Source: Lineus longissimus
Lineage: Eukaryota; Nemertea; Pilidiophora; Heteronemertea; Lineidae
Assembly: GCF_910592395.1 (NCBI RefSeq)
Contig: NC_088325.1
Span: forward strand, 496,001 to 560,000
DNA length: 64,000 nucleotides
Reading direction: 5' to 3'
Under the pieces are notes generated by a model. That model was given only the letters and a program-made list of their open reading frames with translations. It was not told the origin of the DNA and did not search any database. A program made the translations under genes and the position numbers. Shown piece by piece: positions 57,355 through 64,000 of this stretch. How positions within the stretch are numbered: the first letter of the stretch is position 1; each line of letters opens with the position of its first letter.

Positions 57355-57597
57355 TTCCACCCTTGAAATTGGCATTTACTTCCACCCTTGAAATTGGCAT
57401 TTACTTCCACCCATGAAATTGGCATTTACTTCCACCCATGAAATTGGCATTCACTTCCACCCTTGAAATTGGCATTTACTTCCACCCATGAAATTGGCAT
57501 TTACTTCCACCCATGAAATTGACATTTACTTCCACCCATGAAATTGGCATTTACTTCCACCCTTGAAATTGGCATTCACTTCCACCCATGAAATTGG
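57355..57597. repeat. 25-bp minisatellite, 9.7 units
   Basis: Units TTCCACCC(T/A)TGAAATTGG + CATT(T/C)AC every 25 bp, varying mainly at one T/A and one T/C position and once at GG/GA. Confidence 0.97.
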
Positions 57598-59916
57598 TCA
57601 CCCTTTAAATCCCGCGTGGGTGAGGTAAAAACGTATTCCTGAATTTGTCATGCAATCCTTGCATCGATCACATGGTGACCGGCCATATGAACCACTTAAA
57701 ACGTGCATTAGATGCTAATGGCACTCAAAGACATACTAACTCTTGCTCAATATGTCACGCTATCCTAGCGACGATGTAAATCTCCCACTTGAAGAAACCG
57801 CTATCCCCATGTGGCACTTAGCTCTTATTCATATTTCAACCAATCTTATACTACTGTTCTTTCGAACCGACAGGAATTTTGCTAGACGACGCTCTTCATC
57901 CGTTCATTCTGATTGTAGGATTTCGCTCTCCGTATCGTATGTAATGTCCCGTACTACCTCGGTGAAAATCAATTTGTTTAGTAAGTCATGTCCCTCAACA
58001 ACATACATCACTAAATCATATCTAACCATCCGTAAGTACCGTCGTTCCAAATCTGCTGGGATTTTAAAATATTTCTCAATTTGTTAAGGCCATTTGGATG
58101 TCCCACGATCAATACAGAGAAATGTCCAGAGTATATTAAAGTCCTTTGAGACTCGGTTAAAGATCACTTAGGAATGATTCTCCTTATTCTGGTAGTGATA
58201 GTTTACTCTGAGTATTCTAAACTGTTTATGCTCAATTGGTAAAAATCATGTCAGACTGCCACTCAAGACCCTACCGCCATACCCTTGTTGATAAATGAAT
58301 TCTGTCTATCGAATGTACAGTCAGTGCTTGATATGGACTTGATGTCTCACATGGCCTGGATACTATTTTAGGCCTAGGTCAATTTCAAACAGGCCTTGTG
58401 TCCAAGTAGGAAGTGAAATTCAACCATGCCACGCAATGTTCATGTTATTACACTTCCACTTGAAGACGCGCAAGGGTTCGGTCGAAACTGGCGGAATGCC
58501 GTTTTCGGCATGTTGTAAGTTTACATAACCAAGCATCAGCCTACAGTCATGATAGTGTCCCGATACGATGGCTCAGCTGTAAATTAAGTACAACCACTTA
58601 GAGTTACGATATTGCACTATGGGAGTATTTATAAATTTGCTATATTTGCAAAAATCGTAAATGGTAACTGTAACACCACATTTTAACATAGACTCGCGAA
58701 AATAAAAATCGTGAAAATTAATTTGTTGATGGAAAACTGGTAATCTTCCAAGATGAAAATCGTGAAATTTTAAATTTGTCTGAAAATTAAAAAAAATCAT
58801 TAAAAAAAAATTAAATTTTAATTAAATTTTTTTTGGCGAATTCCAAAAATCAATAGGCGCGAAAATTTAGCATGTTTACAGCGTAAATAACGTCGAATAT
58901 TGTAATATTATACATTATATGATAATCGGTAATCAGACTGAGAATAATGTAATTCCAGAGATTATGAATCATTAATGATTTTTGATTGATATTCTGAGAG
59001 AGAATATTCCTGAATTTCACTTCATCGCATACAACACATTGAGTCGCTAGCGTCCCTGCAGACTCTTGGCTCTGAATGGAATATAGTCATGGTATTTCAG
59101 CATAATATCGCATGAAGGGACCATTTAGTTGGCTGGACTGAATACTCATCGAATTCTGTGCGTTAGGTACAGTGCAGAGAATAATAACAACCTCCAGGTT
59201 ATTGACTACTAATGAGTTTTCATATTAATTTCCCTGCACGGAATATAACAATGCAAGTCTAAAATACGGCTTCATTTGAAGAAACTAAGCCATTCATTTG
59301 GATGCCGGTCTTTGTCCTGACAATTTCTAAAAACCTTAAAGGCACAAACTCACACGATTCCTGCTGGTCATTTGAAATAAATATGGACATAGCATGGTAA
59401 TTATACTATCAATGTGATAAAACTTAGTATCGACATGTTTCCTTTATCGATGTACACAACAGTACTGTTGTCGTCAATGCATATTGACATTGGAAAGACG
59501 CCAATTCAATTTCAAATATTCAGCCACTGAACCTGGTCTTTAATATCTCTTGCTGCATTGTTGGCAGAAATTATTTTCGGGATTTCGGTGGCCATTTACA
59601 TCAATTAGAATACCTTGCATAAAAACCAGAGCTCCCAGGGCGATTCGGCTAATGGGTTGAGGTTTCTGAAGAACATGGTTCCTCCATTGAACATGTAGAA
59701 TGGACAGCGAAACTTTCCAATCTGGCTAAATGTTTGGCTGGCTAAACTTACACCATTAGGTAAATCGTATTTCCTCTAAACCATGTTACCAATCAAAATA
59801 TGAGGAAATGATTAATTTCATAATGGGGAGCCCAGGGGTGTCTCGAAACGCGACAGCTTTGGATTAGTCAGATGTACCAGATAGAAGCGAAGCTATGCGA
59901 ATGTGCCAAACATATA
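57598..59916. other. No supported gene; repeat pieces
   Basis: A 111-codon ATG frame on the plus strand (57752-58087) contains a GTAAGT near 58031 but no recognisable domain. 58320-58435 repeats the 150-262 element. 58570-58880 is a run of AAAATCGTGAAA-type blocks ending CGCGAAAATTTAGC. Confidence 0.35.
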
Positions 59917-60094
59917 CAGTAGAACCTCTCTATAAAGGACACCCTTCGGACTGACAAGTGCTGTCCTTAATAGAGAGGTGTCCTGATTAGAGAGGTCAAA
60001 TTGAATGGAAACACCCAATTTGGGACCAAATTTAGTGTCTTTAATAGAGAGGGTGTCCTTAACAGAGAGGTGTCCACTAAGGGAGGTTCTACTG
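59917..60094. mobile_element. MITE family A, full 178-bp copy
   Basis: CAGTAGAACCTCTCTATAAA ... AGGGAGGTTCTACTG between TA dinucleotides. Differs at one base from 63533-63710. The ends and two inner blocks are inverted, so the whole element can fold on itself. Confidence 0.95.
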
Positions 60095-60184
60095 TATTTA
60101 CGAAAATCTTACACGACATAGATTTTATAATTGCCCAACCTATATGTCAGAAATGTTATTAGGATTGACCACCAATTTCATCTT

Positions 60185-60345
60185 GACCCTCAATGTATTG
60201 ACATTACCCAGCTTCCAGACAAGGCTCGCATGGGCGGAGGCTACGGAGGCAATACCGATCGAAGTACAGTATGCACCAATTTCGGCCCGGCAATCATTTC
60301 CCGAATTGAGAGTAGGTAACATCATTTTGAAGCACCTCTTTTCAT
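60185..60345 (+). repeat. Dispersed repeat family I, plus orientation
   Basis: CTCAATGTATTGACATTACC, TTCCAGACAAGGC and GGGCGGAGGCTACGGAGGCA match the inverted copy at 41545-41665. Confidence 0.6.
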
Positions 60346-62170
60346 AAATCTATATACTGATTATATATAAGATGTTTCAATCTAAGGAAATCTGACGAGT
60401 AACACATCTTCGCTGTTGAAGTTGAAGGACCTCCCCTTCGGTAAGTCTCTCTCTGAAACAAATGGACGAATTAGTATCCGTAATAGCATTCCGCGAAGAT
60501 GACGTCACTGCAGCTGCTGCCCTCTATTTCCCCATCGCTGAATTACAGGCAATGTCGGACAAACATGCGGTTTCGTAATGGATTCAGGCTTTCTAACTAG
60601 GGCAGATTCAATCTGGCACATGTCCGAGTGTTGGAAATACTACATAATAGTCTGAATATTTCTCTCTCAGACTCTATGGTATCATTCATGCTAAAAACAA
60701 TGCAGGGTCAAAGATAATTGACTTTGAAATAAGCTCAAATGCGTAGAAATAAGTGTCGATGTCCGACTGTCACGTGACTAAAACGTCATCAATATCTTAT
60801 GCAAATGACCTTGTGAGCTATAAATAGTAACTTCGCGGAATGCTATTAGGTCAAAGCCTTTTCAAGCAACCCATGCAATGTACACTCTCCAACACATGTA
60901 TGTATTTGTACACATCACGTTTGAGTTTCAGTAATGGAATATGGACCACATCTCACTCATTTAAACATATCACGCCTGAGGGAAATTACGACTCCACGGC
61001 CAGACACACACACAATACTTGGACATATGTGTATTTGTTCCGGTTTTTGATGTACATGCTTCTTGGTGATGATGGTGAGGAGTAACGAGGCCAATTAACA
61101 AGCATCAAACCTATCAAGAAGATCCTTGACATGACGGGAATGATGGGGAGAGTGTTGGTTCGATATTGTTGTCAGGCAAAAATGAAAATAAAACCATTCC
61201 ACTCTGAAGTGTTGTCACTGGGACTTAAACACCATAACTACCGGAGTATCGATAATAGTACGGCCGCCGCGACGTGTCGCTGACTGTCACTAGGGTAGTG
61301 GACGTGACGCATACCTAGTAAAATAACCGCCACCTATTGGGATGCCGGTGCACTAGGCAAAATCGTGTTGGAGCATATACTAATCTACTTCGTAATGAAT
61401 CTTATGGCTGTGCCTGCCTCTCGTCTGTTCCTGTGTATGTGACCCACTCTAAATTACAATATTGAAGTTCACATGCCTTGGTACTTGCTCCTTTGACAGA
61501 AAGGTAACGGGGCCATCAATCAACATCAGATATCACACCTCTTACTGTGTCCTTGACGCTACGGGAGAGATATTGATTGGATATCTCCTGACTTTCTCTC
61601 AAGAATATCTCATTGTCTTGTCGGTAATAAATGAAGTGAAATTAGGCTTTCGTGGCACTTCAATCACTGCTTCGAAGCCAGAGCAGTTCTGCTCAGAAAA
61701 GTAATTCTTAACATGTGCATGGAACTGTATCTACTGCCGCGTAATGATGTCAGTATGAAAGACTGTTCACCCATGAGGTTTATCAATCTTAAATTGTTAT
61801 ATTAAAAAATGTACACATAGACAGTCTTAACTACCGCTGGTATGGAGCAGTTCAATTATATCCTATAAATCTCTTCTAAACTAAAAATACATTTGGGACA
61901 CCATGTAAGATGATGTATCTTTAGCATTTACTTGAAATTGGGACATATGGCCGCCTTTGGCGTCAACTCATGCTATTGATGAAGAAAAAATCCAGCAAAT
62001 TGTATCAACTCCGGCAAATCAACAAAGTTAACTGACCCTGAAGTTTGGGTGTTACGAGTATTAGTGATGCAGATTCATCCGCTGGGCAATTGAATGTCTG
62101 CTACCACTGTGAAAGTCAATACCTTTCTTAATTAGTGACGCATGTCGTCCCAAGAATCATGTCTCCATTA
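60346..62170. other. No gene seen
   Basis: A TTCG|GTAAGT near 60437 and a TGACGTCA near 60500 were noted but do not fit a gene. Confidence 0.3.
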
Positions 62171-62534
62171 ATGCAAGTATCAATTCGTGTCTTGTACCCC
62201 CCCTCCTCAAGGGTACGACACCTTATCACCCTATAACGACATCTTAAGGCTCAAGCATCACCCTTTTTTCACCAATGCTACTTTTTCTTTCGTCAAGACA
62301 TCACCATCAACAATATATCAGTTATCACCGTCATATAAAGTAACCGAACTAATTTTACTGGGTAAGGCTGTATGTTCGACAAGACATCGACACATTAGTA
62401 TCCTTATTCTTTCCAGCTTCGCCAAATTTTCACTAAAGGAAAAATAAATACTACTCAAGCATCGGCAAAGATTAGTGGTGATAGCTTAACTACCCTTGAG
62501 GAGGGGGGTACAAGAAACGAATTGATACTTGCAT
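62171..62534. mobile_element. 364-bp element with 44-bp near-perfect inverted ends
   Basis: Left end 62171-62215 ATGCAAGTATCAATTCGTGT + CTTGTACCCCCCC...; right end 62491-62534 is its inverse with one substitution and one length change in the C run. The core has an 86-codon frame without recognisable features. Confidence 0.8.
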
Positions 62535-63532
62535 AAAGGAAGAGTACACCGAGGCTATGCCAAAGCACGATGTAATGGCGGTGATACTTTGAATAAGGGT
62601 AGCCAGAAGTTTGGCATCTGACACACGTGGGACGTTGATTCGTCGGGAGAACTGCTTCACTGCGATAGTAGATGCCTTTCTAAACAGTGACGCTTACCAC
62701 CCAAAGGAATGTGTCGCCACTGAAAGGGATAATCCAGGCTTTGCCAAGCCACGAAGTAATGAGGTCATTACTTTGAATCCGGCAGCTTCAAGTTCGATAC
62801 AGCGTGTGATACATGTCATGTGAGATTCTAACCCTTTCTTAATAAATTGTGTTATACCTGTCGGGAACATCTAAAGAGCTGCAGTGACCTTTTTTAAATA
62901 AAATACTAATAATCCGGATTTACTGAAAAACTCGAGACTGAACCTTTCTAAGTTAATGATGATCATGACATTTGGAAACCCGAGGGTAAAATGATCACCA
63001 GGGGAGCATCCAGCGTGTACCACTGAAAAGCTGTTACTGAGTAGAAAGTGCCTTTGGTAGTAGCGATAAAACTTGTTAATTAAGGGGAACTGAATTTGCT
63101 CCATGTAAACTGTTAATTATACAAATTACCTTTCAGATAGAAACGAACTAATTCACTCTCTGCAGAAGATACTTGTAAGAATTATGTGTTCAATAGAAAA
63201 AGTTTGCTCCAATGAAGAGCTTATTGAATAGCATGAATCTTTAATCGTTGTCATAGAATCTGTTAATTAGATGGGAATTATGCGGTTTGTTGGAAGGTTT
63301 TCGAGTCTGTGGCTTTTTATGTTAGTACTTTATGCCATGCTGTTGCCAATGACATCGTTAGCCTTAAGCAAAAGGTAATTTTTAAAGTTTAATCAATATT
63401 GAAGAGATGATAGCATAGCCATGTCCTGCAGCTGTAAGGGCTAACGTTAAGAGCAGGATCAAGGAGGTCACCCTAAACTTCCTGTCTTATTATTTGATTT
63501 TTAAAGTTAAAGTATAAGGTTTTTAGCTTATA
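62535..63532. other. No gene seen; local duplication
   Basis: GGCTATGCCAAAGCACGATG ... ATACTTTGAATAAG (about 62553) and GGCTTTGCCAAGCCACGAAG ... TTACTTTGAATCC (about 62737) are diverged direct copies about 185 bp apart. Confidence 0.4.
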
Positions 63533-63710
63533 CAGTAGAACCTCTCTATAAAGGACACCCTTCGGACTGACAAGTGCTGTCCTCAATAGAGAGGTGTCCT
63601 GATTAGAGAGGTCAAATTGAATGGAAACACCCAATTTGGGACCAAATTTAGTGTCTTTAATAGAGAGGGTGTCCTTAACAGAGAGGTGTCCACTAAGGGA
63701 GGTTCTACTG
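63533..63710. mobile_element. MITE family A, full 178-bp copy, near-identical to 59917
   Basis: Between TA dinucleotides. One difference from 59917-60094 (CCTCAATAG versus CCTTAATAG). Confidence 0.95.
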
Positions 63711-63906
63711 TAGTTTGATATCGACTACGGTAGAAGATATCATCCGACTTGTACACCGACTTAAACAAATTCGACTGATAAGTAGAACTCAGTTGAGTTC
63801 CGTAATCAGCTCTACAACGTGAACATTTCTAACCGGTCTCATTCATATATCTGAGTTGAGTAAGACATGTAAGACTTTAAAAAATACATGCCTGGAGTCT
63901 CATACC

Positions 63907-63975
63907 GACTCTGGGGTTCGAGCCAAGGACCTCTTGAACGCTGGAGCCCAAGCCCTGGACCAAAGGGGCTCCTAT
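63907..63975 (-). mobile_element. tRNA-like head of a second SINE family (or tRNA pseudogene)
   Basis: On the minus strand GGAGCCCCTTTGGTCCAGGG (A-box-like) is followed about 35 nt later by GGCTCGAACCC (B-box). The cloverleaf stems do not close, so it is not a functional tRNA. Sequence continues into a non-tRNA body toward 63780. Confidence 0.4.
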
Positions 63976-64000
63976 GAGTTGAGGGATCACTAAAAGGGTT

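Noticed and set aside
57752-58087. 111-codon plus ORF with an internal GTAAGT
   Set aside because: No homology recognised; could be an exon but nothing supports it.
1-64000. CRISPR array or prokaryotic operon
   Set aside because: Tandem repeats lack unique spacers, and genes have introns; the DNA is eukaryotic.

Overview
This window reads as genomic DNA from an animal, most likely a marine invertebrate. The genes are split by GT-AG introns, the tRNA genes have eukaryotic internal promoters and T-run terminators, one gene encodes an immunoglobulin/fibronectin cell-surface protein, and most of the DNA is short non-autonomous transposons, SINEs and simple repeats. I cannot name the species from sequence alone.

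Gene-bearing part (1-24.6 kb). The left edge holds three exons of a TMEM192-like lysosomal membrane protein on the minus strand; the gene runs out of the window. Next come an elongator tRNA-Met (CAT) and a tRNA-Arg (TCT), both intact. On the plus strand at 6998-8191 one exon encodes a 397-residue basic, probably disordered protein that I do not recognise. It carries an RVxF-type motif and a lysine-rich NLS-like run. From 18374 down to 10821 on the minus strand I assembled nine exons whose splice phases all agree. They encode a type I membrane protein with Ig(V)-Ig-Ig-FN3-FN3-TM-cytoplasmic tail. A tenth, less certain exon at 24475-24571 supplies a signal peptide and gives 698 residues in total.

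Inside the introns of that Ig gene sit several mobile elements. One is a tRNA-derived SINE whose Pol III B-box segment has been amplified into 18 tandem 41-bp units (19520-20257). Two unrelated MITEs lie a few bases beyond the splice donors of successive Ig-domain exons. A 75-codon open stretch with a 24-residue in-frame duplication (15634-15858) lies in the intron on the opposite strand.

Gene-poor part (24.6-64 kb). I found no gene I can support here. It contains at least ten recurring repeat families. Among them are a TA-flanked MITE with two copies differing at one base of 178, a 1.34-kb element with about 190-bp inverted arms, and a 364-bp element with 44-bp inverted ends. There are also GTC, 25-bp and 17-bp tandem arrays, a diverged tandem array at 40.4-41.3 kb, a possible 925-bp periodic duplication at 29.7-32.5 kb, and the 3' end of a LINE reverse-transcriptase ORF.

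All calls come from reading the sequence; no database search or folding program was run.
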